DNA of 64,000 bases, from positions 1,364,001 through 1,428,000 of the forward strand of contig JABMLP010000009.1 of assembly GCA_013176395.1 (NCBI GenBank), given 5' to 3'. The notes under the pieces are model-generated. The model made no database searches. It had not been told where the DNA came from and saw only the letters and a program-made list of their open reading frames with translations. Below are positions 11,930-23,515 of this stretch, piece after piece. How positions within the stretch are numbered: position 1 is the stretch's first letter; each line of letters begins with the position of its first letter. The stretch is from Venturia oleaginea (taxonomy: Eukaryota > Ascomycota > Dothideomycetes > Venturiales > Venturiaceae). The position numbers and the translations under genes are program-made.

Positions 11930-13985
11930 ATGACAGAGAAGAAGAGCTGGTTTGGAACATTGGATTTGGCATGGAGATGCGCGTAGGTTGATCACAGACT
12001 CAACGCTGTTTGCTTATACTTATGCCAACAACTACAGCATTGTGTTCGGTTCGCTCTTGATTTTACTACTAATTCTTGGACTATTCAGGGTCCTCTATGA
12101 AAACAGAAAGTGAGAACAAATCACGCTCAGTTGTAGCATGCGACTGCTAACCACGAAGCAGATTAAAGCAGCATTTGAAACCTGTAGACGAAGAAGGCAA
12201 GAGATCAGAACAGTCACGCAGAGAATTAAATAGCCGTGACAAAGACGCTGGCCATCTTTTTGGAACTCGAGCCACTGAAGCTGGGTATTTCGGAAGCGTG
12301 GCCCAGTCTGAAAACAACTCGCCAAACCTCACTCCGCGAGGCTCAATGGGAGATCTGTCTTCAACACTACATAGTCCCCAATACGCCAGATCTGCCTTCA
12401 GTAGCAGTGCCTTTGACCTGTATAATCATGGAAGACTCTCTGCTGCTGACAGTTACGACAACTCTCCCTCCAGTCCACGCCAAACTTCAGTCATGCTGCC
12501 CCTATCGCCTACAACTGCATCGATAGCTTACGCTGTAAGAAAGACACCTTCTCCCACCAGGTCGCCGCCAATATCGCCTGCCTCCTCTCCTATTCAGGTG
12601 CCATCCATGGCACACATTCGCCAGATTGCCCTGCGACCTTCCATTGCCGAGAAGACAGGTCGCCACAGCCACAACTCGCCTGTTGAGACGCCCACCGACT
12701 TTCATTTCGAGGTGCCCCAGGACACATTGGTTCACCAAGAAGTACTGTCTCCACCCGGGTCACCACCACCAGAAGACCCAAAGCGACATGCCAGAGTCTT
12801 TTCGACTTCTGATATGGTAACTTGGCTTAATGACAACGAAGTGCCTCAACTGTTACTCCCGGCCTTCATTGGAAGCTTAGAATTTCTTGTCCCCGAGTTT
12901 GACAGATCGGAATCGATTCGAACCTCCGCTATAAGCATGAACACCATTTCAGCAAAAAGAAAAAGCATGGATGATATCGCGTTGCCTGAGCCGAAGGCAA
13001 AAAGAACCTCAATGATGAATACCCTCAACACGTCCGCCGGAAGAAGAAGAAGCAGAAGCATCTCGGCTTCGCCGGAAGATACACCGATCCTGGAATTTCC
13101 CATAGCGCTCGCAAATACGTACTCGACAGAAAATCATTCCAGGCGTGAGGCTATTATCCCTGAAAGGTTTCTAGAGCTACCCGCATCGACCGATGGCCCT
13201 CGAGCACCAATACCGTCTGTGATAGTCGAAGGTGGTAGATTCTACTTCGACCATTCTAGTACGTATCTACCTTTGTCTAAAAAGCTGTGACTAACCGAAC
13301 ACTAGAACCTTTGACTTTGGCATTACCTGTTCGCTCCCATCTCTCGCCTGCAACCTCAAAGTCCAACCTGAAGTTAAAATCTGAAAGGGCACCGCCATTG
13401 AGCGAGGACTTCAACGAAGACCGCTACGAGAGTATGACACCCGAAAATCCTACGCTATTATCATTGCCAGTCCACTCACCTCTGGGTCTTTCACCCGCAA
13501 CATCAAAAATCGATCTCAAAGTTAACACGGAGAGGGCAGCACGATCGAGTGAGGATTCAGATGAAGATGAAGATGATTACGGGGAGATCACGCCTCGAGC
13601 ACCTACATTCGCCTTAGCTCTTGCTTTGCCTGTTAGCTCACCACTACGTCTTTCTCCAGCCTCATCAGTTAGCAGCTTCAAATGTGGCGCTGAGGAAGTA
13701 TCGCGCTTGTTTGAAAGATTGAGTGAAGAACAAGATCTTGACGAAGAAGAGAATGACGTCTCACCTCGAACCTCTTTCTCCTACGAAGAAACGCTATCTG
13801 AATATCGACGCCAAAGTATGATAGCGCCGCCCTCGCCACCCCGAAAATACAGGATCGGAGACACGCCTATGTCTTCTTTGGCGCCACATGCGATCCCAAC
13901 GACATATCAAAGGACGCTTTATGAAGCGGCATCTTCTGCGAGTTCTTCTAGGCGATTTAGTATTCGTGGGATGCATGCCTTTTGA
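11930..13985 (+). CDS. Single-pass membrane protein with long Ser/Pro-rich tail
   Basis: Exons 11930-11982, 12038-12109, 12162-13258 and 13306-13985 total 1902 nt (633 residues). The N-terminus MTEKKSWFGTLDLAWRC leads into one transmembrane helix (IVFGSLLILLLILGLF, about residues 19-37), a basic stop-transfer segment, then about 590 residues predicted to be disordered, with many SP/TP sites. The C-terminal third holds three degenerate copies of a ~50-residue unit starting with a LALPV-like motif, followed by LSPATS or LSPASS and an acidic SED stretch. I know no family for it. The short first two exons were missed by simple frame reading; their splices (GTAGGT...CTACAG, GTGAGA...AGCAG) give the intact helix. 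Likely a membrane-tethered, phosphorylated scaffold; that is inference. Confidence 0.75.
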
Positions 13986-14814
13986 GTGTCACCGCTTCTT
14001 TCTTCTTCTTTGTATTATCAGTTCTACCTTCGCTTTTGGAGGATGAAATCTTCAACATGCTCTTGATTTGTATGATTATTATCTGAAGGATAGGGCGTTT
14101 TTCTCTTTGGGAATAGGTGAATATGATCCTGTATTTCTTATGTCAATTGGGGACCTGTACGATAGAGTGAGCGATGCGATGAGGAGGACCGTACTGATTG
14201 GGCGGTAGTGTTTAATTATTTATTGTAATTGGAGTGAAAAGGGAGCGAAGATACCAACATGTAATTTAAAATCACATGGTAAGACAGTCATTCAAGAGCA
14301 CATGATTGTCCTCATTGGTGTCAAACCCTTGAGCTCATGCTCCTCAATCATTTTTTTCTACATTAGTACTTCATTTCGTTTCCAACCGTGAGACATGAAG
14401 AAATTCATCCTAAGCGTACCCTCAGTTCCAAAAGCATTATGATGTTGTAATGAGCATCTACAAGTCCAAGTAGATATTTGTCCTCAGGGACTCGGAGAGA
14501 TGTCCGGTGTTGAACAGAAATAGAATATGGGCGGACGAGGATGGGTGCTGGGCTAGTTCTAGAGTTTCGTGGCTTACAAGGGACCAGCAGGGACCTTTCG
14601 AAGCTCCACGTCAACGTCAATTGAAGTCCTTCCAGCGCAGTCGTAATGCAAAAAGTATACATAATCATCACTCTCCTGACCTTGTGATCTCTTGAAGCGA
14701 CCTCCTCAGGCTCTCCCTGTCGCTCGTTGGCCCACAGCTTTCAATTGTTTGAAGCTTGCAATCCTCAATGGGAGAGCGCCCACCCTCGACTTTTGCCCAA
14801 CTTTATTTTCCAAG
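13986..14814. other. Intergenic, no gene seen
   Basis: 829 bp between two plus-strand genes, AT-rich around 14210-14360. It presumably holds the terminator of the membrane-protein gene and the ALG5 promoter. No recognised element. Confidence 0.4.
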
Positions 14815-16195
14815 ATGAGCTTCGAAGAGGCCTTGAGCGAGCAGGCTCGTAAACTGCAGATTATATTTGACAATACGCCTACATCTATACTTTTACTCTT
14901 CGTGGTGACTGGCTGTGCGGTTATTGGGGTCTCAGTATGTTCAAGATGCTACAGCTCTTAAATGTACTGTAGCTGCAGCTAATGCTCACCATAGTTCTTT
15001 TTCTTCCTATACCTCGTCGCACCAGATCCACGTCCCTCGAGAAAATCTGAACGGAGATACCAGACTATATTGCCAGATGGTCAGACTAGCGAACCACGAG
15101 AATTGCCTTGCTGGGTGGATACGTGGCGGGCAAAGAAAGAGATTGCGAAGAAAAAGGGAGTGAAACCGAACAGTTTTATAAAGCCGGACGATGCGGAAAT
15201 CTTTTTGTCGGTAGTCGTTCCGGCGTACAATGAGGAAGCCAGATTAGGTGGAATGCTAGAAGAAGCAGTAGACTATCTACAAAAAGCGTACGGCGATGCG
15301 CATGGCCCAGAGTTCGATTCCAAGGTTCCCTCTGTGTCTGCCACGAAGAAGAAAGAGAAGGGACACACGCCTGCAGCCTCAAAGGAACCAACACCACGAG
15401 GATGGGAGATTCTCGTGGTCTCGGATGGGTCAACGGATAAGACAGTGGAGACGGCATTGAACTTCGCGAGGGAGCATCAGTTGTCACAGTATCCCATTGC
15501 TGTGTCTGGACCTTGGAGCGCCGACAACAAAAATTCCACACATATCCCACATGGATCGATACGAGTTATTACGCTCGAGGAAAACAGGGGTAAGGGAGGA
15601 GCGGTCACACATGGTATGCGTCACGTACGAGGCAGATACGCTGTCTTCGCAGATGCAGATGGAGCTAGCAAGTTTGAGGATGTAGAACACCTCATCCGCA
15701 TGTGTCAGGAATGCGAGGACCCAGATGGACGCGCAGTGGCCATTGGCTCACGAGCACATCTTGTTGGCAGCGAAGCCGTTGTGAAGGTATCTCAATCATG
15801 CCATATACTTGAGCTCAGCAGTAAACTAACAAACCACTCTCCAGCGCTCAAAACTCCGCAATTTCCTCATGCATGCCTTCCATCTCCTTATCCGCCTTAT
15901 GACACCCCAAGCCACATCCTCGATCAAAGACACCCAATGCGGGTTCAAACTCTTCTCCAGAAACTCCTTACCTGACATTATACCATACATGCATTGCGAG
16001 GGCTGGATTTTCGATATTGAAATGCTGATGCTCACGGAAAGTGCGGGAATACCTATGGCTGAGGTGCCTATAGGCTGGAAAGAGGTTATGGGAAGTAAAT
16101 TGAATGTCGTTTGGGATTCGCTAGGCATGGCGTGGGGACTGGCTGTGCTTAGGGGTGCTTGGGGTGTTGGTATTTATAGTAGAAAGGGGTTTTAA
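14815..16195 (+). CDS. alg5: Dolichyl-phosphate beta-glucosyltransferase
   Basis: Transfers glucose from UDP-glucose to dolichyl phosphate on the ER membrane, supplying Dol-P-Glc for completing the N-glycan precursor. Exons 14815-14934, 14995-15786 and 15845-16195 total 1263 nt (420 residues). An N-terminal membrane anchor (TSILLLFVVTGCAVIGVSFFFFLYLV) is completed by the first splice. The GT2 domain shows VVPAYNEEARL, VVSDGSTDKT, ENRGKGGAVTHGM, the DXD-type FADADGASKF, and later DTQCGFKLFSR and GWIFDIEML, all features of ALG5. The C-terminus is long enough for the family. A Lys-rich insert of about 40 residues lies between the first and second GT motifs. Function follows from close motif match to the family. 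Confidence 0.9.
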
Positions 16196-17065
16196 AGGTT
16201 TTGGCAGAAGAGCTAGGAATGCATTTGAGCTTTCTATTTTACTCGCTTCAAGAGGCTTGGTGACCCTAAGTCCTCGTCCACAACAGAGTTTGCAAATCGA
16301 AGACCAGGACAGAAGCCGTGACATCCCTTATACCAGTTTTGTCCGTCTCGGTTACTGGAGACCGAATGTCGCACTTGAAAGCAATATCTGGACGCGAGTA
16401 TGAGATAGGTGAATTACTGGAGTCAGGGGTGAGAATTGGCACCATTGCACATGTGAGATTTCTGTCCGAGCAGTTAGTAGGCACCCCCACGTCCTTATCG
16501 GAGTATCGCGACATCAGGTCTAAATGCCTAAAAAATCTGATGCGCGGCGATTCGTGACAAAAGAGTGAAAATTGGACATGTTCCAATGCAGCCCGGGTTT
16601 GCGGTACATAAGACTACCGGCATACACGCCCTCGAAACTCTGTATCTGTGGATTATGGCATCGGTCTTGGAGCCTGTAACGAGGTATTTATGGTCTCGAG
16701 AAGGGAAGAATTGTCGAAGATAACGAGTCTCCGGGTTTGAATGCGAAAGCTTCCCCAAGAAGCGAGTCATCAAGCGAATCGGAAGTAGACCAGTATACGG
16801 AGTAGACTCTGATCGAAAGGAATTTTGCTAGGGGGCAACAGGGTAGTATGGCGGGGGAAAGTGACGGTCCGACGACGCGAGGAGGAATGAGGAATTAAAT
16901 AAACAGATAGATCATGTCGGGCCACTCACAGATATCGCTCATGTCGGTCGCACAATAATCCTACGGCCTTTCCTGAAGCCTTTTTCAAGCGAGAGTGATC
17001 TTCAAGAAGCTCTATAATTAATCATTGCATAGCCAGCGATTTCAAACCGAATTCGATGGTGGACA
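16196..17065. other. Intergenic, no gene seen
   Basis: 870 bp between ALG5 and the P450, both on the plus strand. Short frames on both strands have no recognisable motifs. It presumably holds the P450 promoter. Confidence 0.4.
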
Positions 17066-18727
17066 ATGCGACGAGCATTTGAGATACCTAGAACAAAGCT
17101 TATATTCATGACAGTGTCACTTTCAGTGGGCTCCCAAATTGCCCTTGGAGTCGCCCTCCTCGTCCTCATATCCATCATCAATCGGATCCGTGCCTACCGA
17201 CGTCTTTCGCATATCCCAGGCCCAACATTGGCAAAATGGTCTCGGTATTGGATGGTCAAGAGCAATGGCTCAGGTCGCATGCACGAAGTCTTCTATGAGA
17301 CAACGAGCCGATATGGGAGCCTCTGTCGCATAGGACCCAATCACCTCATAACCAGCGACGCCGATCTCCTACGACGCATGCAAGCCCCCAGATCAAGATA
17401 TCGCAGAGCGCCCTGGTACAGCACATTTCGCTTCAAGCCCAGGGCCGATAATATAATCACTTATGTGGATGAGGGGAAACACGACGGGTTGAGGAAGAAG
17501 ATGAGTTCAGGCTATGGCGGCAAGGAAGTTCCGGAGTTGGAGAATCGCATCGATCGTCAACTCCAGATCTGGATTGACAAGATAAGGACGACGTACATGT
17601 CCACCGCTACCGAGTTCAAACCCATGGACTTGGCGCGGAAAGCGCAGTTTTGGACGTTGGATGTGATTTCTGATTTGGCCTTCAATTCGGCGTTTGGCGA
17701 TGTACCCGAGGACAAGGATAAATTCGATTACATCAAGACGACGGAGGATGGGATTTCGGCAATCACTATACTTAGTATTTTCCCGCATGTACATCGGTGG
17801 GTTGAGCAGAGCCGGTTGATGGATGTGCTGGCGCCATCTGCAAAGGATAAGACCGGATTTGGCAGGATATCGGGCATTGCGCAAGAGCGGGTACGTGAGC
17901 GGTTCGTGGATGGGAAATTGCAAGACAAGAAGGATATGCTGGGAAGTTTTTTGAGACATGGCTTGAGTCAAACCGAAGCGGAGAGTGAGACAGTGCTACA
18001 GATGTGAGTTACATTGTGTGATCAAGATGAGGTGACGGTGCTAATGGCAGTAGAATGGCCGGATCTGACACGTCGGCGACCATCGTTCGCGCAGGCTTTC
18101 TAAACCTGTTGACTTCACCGAGTATACTCGCGAAGCTCAGATCAGAGATCGATGAAGGAATCGCGAACGGACATATCTCGTCGCCCATCAAAGACTCTGA
18201 AGCAAGGAATTTGACTTATCTGCAAGCTGTTATCAAGGAGACTTTACGACTTTGGCCGCCTGTCCAAGGTCTGCTGCTTAAAGTGGTTCCTCCAGAAGGT
18301 GATACTTTCAAAGGCACTTTCATTCCTGGAGGAACCTTCATTGGGTGAGTGATGCCCTCCATTCACTTTCCAAGCGCCCTGCTGATAACCTCATAGCCAA
18401 AGTACATGGGCGTTGGGCCGCGATGTCGACATATACGGATACGATGCGGCTCTCTTCCGTCCTTCACGTTGGCTTGACTCGTGTCCCCACAAAATCGCCG
18501 CTATGGACAAACAGGCAGACCTGGGCTTCGGTTATGGCCGGTTTTCCTGCTTGGGAAGACCTGTTGCGCAAATGGAGCTCAACAAGGTCTTTGTAGAGAT
18601 CTTGAGAAATTTTGAACTTGAGATTGTGAATCCAGATAAGCCGTGGGATTGTGAAGGAAGAGGAGTTTTGTTGATGAAAAACTTCTGGGTGCGAGTGACA
18701 GAGAGAGTCAGTGGGACAGGGAGGTAG
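17066..18727 (+). CDS. Cytochrome P450 monooxygenase, pisatin-demethylase-like
   Basis: A haem-thiolate monooxygenase, anchored in the ER, that oxidises a small organic substrate. Exons 17066-18003, 18054-18344 and 18397-18727 total 1560 nt (519 residues). There is an N-terminal membrane helix (IALGVALLVLISII), the proline-rich hinge HIPGPTLAKW, the I-helix AGSDTSAT, ETLR of the K-helix, the FRPSRWL segment, and the haem-binding FGYGRFSCLGRP with Cys about 461. The central region (SRYRRAPWYSTFRFKP, then DNIITYVDEGKHDGLR) resembles pisatin demethylase-type fungal P450s. The first intron ends in a tandem acceptor (CAGTAG); use of the second AG gives QIMAGSD, the first would add one residue. It ends 238 bp from the convergent LaeA-like gene, suggesting a small metabolite locus. 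Substrate unknown. Confidence 0.9.
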
Positions 18728-18965
18728 GGCGGCTTACAGTCGCGCAGCAAGAATTAATGATATATGCTCAGTACGAGGTGACTCAACTACTTTGCAGTAA
18801 CTCATGAATGAACTCAGAACAGAATGAACAACAACTATGTTCATGACCATAACCATAATTATCCAAAAGATGCAGGACGATTGTGACGCCAAACAATATC
18901 AACCGGGTATCATCCATAACAGCACTTTTCTCACAATGCAGGTTTACGCCCATAAACAAAGTACA

Positions 18966-20631
18966 CTATACAGCATTAGTTCCGACAAAATTCATCAACT
19001 TGCAAGCAGACTTACTCGGCCAATAAGCATGAATACTCTTATCCCTCATATCCTTTCTAACATCCATCATCAGCAACTGCACCTCCTCCGTCGTCATCCC
19101 ATGCCCCCTCGTACAAAGCGCCATACTATACCCTTCCAACCCATCCAACGAATTCGCAAGGTGCCACCTCCCCAGCTCCTTCAGCTTCTTGTCCTTGGGC
19201 CAAGTGTTTTGCGGCCAGACGTATTGCAACTCGACGACATCGACGAAACCGGCATCCATCATGTACTGTTTGTATTTTGGAGCTGCGAGTTCCTTCCCAA
19301 AGATCGCAAGCGCCGAGACGATTTTTTCGGCCCAGATGGAGAGTGCCGAGGTGGGTTTCAAGGTTCCGTCTTGACATTGGGGTGGGAAACCTTGGTCTTG
19401 CATTTCCAGGTAGGCGCCTGGTTGTAAGTGGCTGAGATTGGATTTGGTTAGGAGAGTTGGGGCTGTCATTGGGTGATGAGTGACGTACTCAAAGGCCTGT
19501 TTGAAGAATTTGGGATAATCGCTGAAGGATGCGGTCATCATCCTTGCGTGGATGTAATCGAATTGTTGACTCCATGTCCATTCTTCTTCTACGTCGTCGA
19601 TTTCGAAGCGACAATTTGGTGGTACGCTTTCGATATCAGTGGCTGCCGGGTTTTGGAATCATCTGTTGTATCGACTCACAAATCAGGCTGTGTTGGACTC
19701 AAGTCTACACCGATGATCTGTCACTCAGGTTAGCCATCGATCTTGCACAGGTCGCACGGGTAGTTTGGAGTACCTCTGTATCAGGGTACTCGGCAGCTGA
19801 ACGTAACAGTCAGTTCTGAATTATACTGTTTCAGGATCAGGACACACCAAAATCAATTGCCCTTTGTATGTCGAGTCAGTATACATGTGAGTCTCTGGAG
19901 AAGCAGAAAATAGTCACCAAATTCCTGTTTCGTTTAGTCGTGAAGTCGTCAAAATGGTAGCAGAAGCTGGACCGGCTTACCCGTTCCAGTCCCAACATCA
20001 AGGACCCATTTTGGTCGTTCTCTTATAGGCGCTAGGTGAAGTTTGTAGCCGGTCGTCATCATAAACAATTGATGTTGTAAATCTAAAGGTCGTTAGGTCT
20101 CACTCAGTTGAAAGCATTCCGAGTTTTCAGCTCACCGAGTCTATCAAGCTCCGTCTGTTGCAGTGTTAGCAATGTGCCGCTTTTGATGTTACAACTGCCT
20201 CACATCGTCACTTGGCAGAATATAGCCTGTTGATATCGTTATTCAACCCACATGCTGTAAAGCTAGGACAGTACTGACTGCCTGCCTTATATCTGTGGTA
20301 CTTTCGTCCATTCTCGTCAACACCTGAATAAAGACTTTCCCGTAAGGACATTGTAGATTCAGCTCTGCAATCACCAGGTTTAGAACTTGGCGCAACCAGT
20401 GGTGTCACAGAACAGCGAACTTACACATCGTCTCCCAGCGTCGAGTCACCACTTTGAGAATCGGTATCTACATCGAGCTTGATTGAAAAGTCAGATGTTT
20501 GTATTCGTAGGATGGCGATGGAAGGATCAAAATCGATGTCGTACGGTGTGGTTTATTCCCTCTTCGAACCCATACGGGTGCGCCGTAACTCCCTGGACAG
20601 CCGCGGCGCCAGCGAATTCGGTATTCTCCAT
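18966..20631 (-). CDS. LaeA-like SAM-dependent methyltransferase, 12 exons
   Basis: A Rossmann-fold methyltransferase of the large fungal LaeA-like family, whose members act in secondary-metabolism control or small-molecule methylation. Exons (minus): 20631-20545, 20477-20425, 20364-20279, 20226-20204, 20154-20136, 20082-19981, 19924-19918, 19861-19848, 19796-19774, 19717-19680, 19626-19489, 19431-18966; total 1056 nt, 351 residues. Motifs in order: GRKYHRYKAGSYILPSDD, TELDRLDLQHQLF, the SAM loop DVGTGTGIWAIDF, VIGVDLSPTQP, FDYIHARMM, and LQPGAYLEMQD. Every splice restores the family pattern. Exons of 7, 14, 19, 23 and 23 nt are unusually small. The last intron (57 nt) is open in frame, so retention would add 19 residues. 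The first exon (MENTEF...) is the least certain part. Convergent with the P450. Confidence 0.85.
19918..19924 (-). other. 7-nt micro-exon of the LaeA-like gene
   Basis: On the minus strand GAATTTG sits between an intron ending GAAACAG and one starting GTGACT. Its inclusion completes Gly-Ile-Trp in the SAM-binding loop (GTGTGIWAIDF). Skipping it would delete the conserved Ile-Trp and shift the frame. Confidence 0.8.
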
Positions 20632-21551
20632 GCTTTTCGAGCTAGACAGAGATTAGAAAGATATCTAACACGACCCTTCGCTCCAACAAGTCCACATCTT
20701 GCTACACCAAAGACGTGAAAGCAAAAGACATGAGGATGGCGGTGAAAGGGTTCAAATCAGAGAAACGAGCTGCTGATGACGGATTGTTTCTTTTACGACT
20801 CGGAGCTTTGTGTTCGCTACCAGACTGGCGGATCGACGGCTAGCATATTGCCGCGCCTTGCAGCCGGTCGTCGTTCTTCAGGGTCTTTTAGCGGTATTCA
20901 GTGCGGTGCACTTTCGCTTCTACTACTAAATTGAGAGTGAAACTTGTCGCACCTATTTGTAGGAAGTTGTGGTTCCCTCTCCGGTCTCGCCTAGATACCT
21001 CTGCCATCGGATGTCTCGCTCTGCCATGTTGAGATACCACAGTACATCGAACCACCTCCAGTTCCGATACCGTGGACCGTAATTACCTGATGTGCCTCGT
21101 ACTCCTAGTCGCACATGTGATTTACGTCACGTTACTAAAACATTAACAAAACAGTCTTATATTTAGCCTATTCTTAATAAGAAGCGCGAAAAAGGACCTT
21201 CTTATATCGTAAGAGTAACTTATGAAGAGAGTTTTACTGGGGAGAAATTGATCATCAAAACTTCAATAGATTAATGTACGAGTACGATGCACAAGCCAGC
21301 CTCGCAAGTAATCACCGTCACGGTACCTTGATGTGTTCCCGAAGCCGAGACTAAAATTTGTGGCCAGTCTTTATATGAAAAAACAGATCTACCGCAGGCA
21401 TCGTAATCAACGAATTACTAGGTGGAATTAAGAAGAGTTAACGCCCATATCCAAAAGTGCGCACAGCCATGTGTATCTCTTTCATTTAACAGGCAATGAT
21501 CCGACCTATCAATCAACGAAACAACGACCAAAAAATCCGACAAGTTCCATA
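20632..21551. other. Intergenic, partly AT-rich, no gene seen
   Basis: 920 bp upstream of the LaeA-like gene and downstream of the small minus-strand gene. It is AT-rich near 21120-21260, with several TTAATAAG-like words. No recognised coding or regulatory element. Confidence 0.4.
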
Positions 21552-22070
21552 CTATTTCCCCGTCGCAACTTTCGCATTCATATCGCTGTCAATCCCACAT
21601 TCCCATTTCCTCTCCTCTTCCACTTTCGGATTTGCAGAGTCACTCCAGAACCTACTCAACAGACTAGGTTTCTCGGATGGATTCTGAATACCATAGAGGA
21701 GACCTTGCATCGTTTTGCTGTGCCCAACCATATTGTGCACCCAATCACTCACGTGGTACGGCTTTGGGTTGGGAATCGTCTCCGTCGTCGTGTTCGAGGT
21801 CGTCGTATCAACCTGATCATTGTCGCTCCATGCCGCTGGTTTTCCTTCTGGCAACGATTTTGACGTCGTAGCAGATTTCGTTGAGACGGGCATTTGAGTT
21901 CTCTCTGTGGTCGATGCGGGTGAGCTGTTGGAAGCAGAGTTTAATTCCATGCGCGGGCCGGTGATGGCGGGTGAGGATGAGGCGGTATGAGATGGGTGTG
22001 CATAGCGAGTCGTATTCTTGGCGGCGAGGGTTGAGCTCGTCAGAATTGATCTGGCAACCCTGCGCTGCAT
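21552..22070 (-). CDS. Small hypothetical protein with mitochondrial-like N-terminus
   Basis: A single-exon frame of 172 residues starting at the ATG at 22068-22070. The N-terminus MQRRVARSILTSSTLAAK has Arg, Ser and Thr with no acids, as in mitochondrial targeting peptides. The middle is Ser/Thr/Pro-rich, and the C-terminal half has a denser segment (HVSDWVHNMVGHSKTMQGLLYG, then LLSRFWSD) that could fold. I do not recognise a family. Codon use looks ordinary and no overlapping alternative is better. It could be a mitochondrial protein or a chance frame; I favour a real gene. Confidence 0.5.
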   Translation of the reverse strand: MQRRVARSILTSSTLAAKNTTRYAHPSHTASSSPAITGPRMELNSASNSSPASTTERTQMPVSTKSATTSKSLPEGKPAAWSDNDQVDTTTSNTTTETIPNPKPYHVSDWVHNMVGHSKTMQGLLYGIQNPSEKPSLLSRFWSDSANPKVEEERKWECGIDSDMNAKVATGK

Positions 22071-23339
22071 TTTTGCTGGTCTCGAAGGAGTTGCGGTGCT
22101 TGTTGCCTGTTGGTCCCATGGGCAGACTGATATCTCGTGATCGCAAGTCGCAAGGTGTAGTATGGGCTTGATTGATGGCTAGGTAAGGGAATGAATAACA
22201 GTATTCGTGTTTGAGTCTTGTAAAGTGAAGAACAGGCAATGGGGCGAATTATGAATAGAAAATTTTGAAGCTCTAACGTCGTACCGCAGCCCTGAATCGC
22301 GCTTTCCTGGTTCCTGAGATCAAGAAACTAAGCCTTCCCGCACCCGGATCCACTCTCACGCTTCTATGTGTGGAGATATCTAGCTCAGGTCCGTTACTAG
22401 GGCTCGAAGGAAGCATCCGTCCGTGTTTAGCTGGGGCGGTAAGCTTCAATTCATCTTGGTTATCTAGTTAGGAACCAGTGTGGTCTCGGCATGTGCTCAG
22501 TTAGCCTACTCGAGAACTCCATATATAGAATGGCTATGCGAGGCTCGAAGTCATTCGTTGAGTTGTGTCCCCACGATTACTTATTTTCTACTTGCCCATG
22601 GAAGATGGTTTCGTAAGACATCTGATCCAGACTTCAGCTTCCCAGAGTTGGATAGCTGACGAAAAATTTTCGATGAGGTATTCTGATCAAGAACGGTTCT
22701 CCAACGTCCGGTTTCTACCGTTTTTAATCTCAGGAAAAGACAACTCAAACCTTTGCATTCTACGCATCGCGCAAGCGTCTGCAACATCGATTGTAAAACT
22801 ACGCCTGGTGTCAAGCGCATTCGTGCGAATCGTTCGCGCATCGGATTTCCGATTCATTGATATTCAAAATATCTGTCTGGATACCGACTTGTCGAGGATC
22901 TAATGCGATGTGGTGTTGTGGTACCCAGTTTTGGAACTTTGAGGGCCAGCGACCCGTGGGAGTATCTGGAAAATTCTTTACTAGCGACCATTTCTTAAAG
23001 TCTAAAACTTCGGGCCACATCTCTTACCACTCCGTACGGAGTACTTATCAAGGCTTGTCATTTCTTCGCGTCTATCTTGCCAGCCATCATTTTACAGCCA
23101 TGTCCTAGCAACGCTTGATATGATCACAATTTGCCAGATGTGTGGAGAGGACATTAATAGTGAAGTGCCATGCAGAAGAGGCAGAAAAAGCTCCGAGGCC
23201 CTCGCAAAATATCTGGTACTTCTAGGCAGTAGCTCTGGTGAGATTTGGTGCACCAATCCCATTGCGCTGGTTGTGGTGGGTGGGTGAGGTGGTTCTTCTT
23301 ATCAAGCTCTTCCTTACCAAAAATCGTACCGCGCTGAGG
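22071..23339. other. Intergenic, no gene seen; contains a 14-bp palindrome
   Basis: About 1.3 kb without convincing coding signal. At 23029-23042 is the perfect palindrome ACTCCGTACGGAGT, a word I associate with dispersed motifs in other filamentous-ascomycete genomes. Its role is unknown. Confidence 0.5.
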
Positions 23340-23347
23340 TATAAATA
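23340..23347 (+). promoter_or_regulatory. TATA box candidate upstream of the repeat locus
   Basis: TATAAATA at 23340-23347 is followed by a pyrimidine-rich stretch (about 23360-23520), a usual layout for a fungal core promoter and transcription start region. It points rightward into the tandem-repeat locus. Confidence 0.5.
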
Positions 23348-23515
23348 TCAGACCGTCGCCCGCCCTCTTGCATTCCTCACTTTCATTACCTTATCACTAA
23401 AATCACTGGCACAGAGCAAACTTGCGCACAGCACTTTCGTCTTTACACATCCCTCTTCGGACTTGTATGTCGATCTGTCCTCCACTCCGCCTTCCTCAAC
23501 TTCTCTCTTCCTTTC

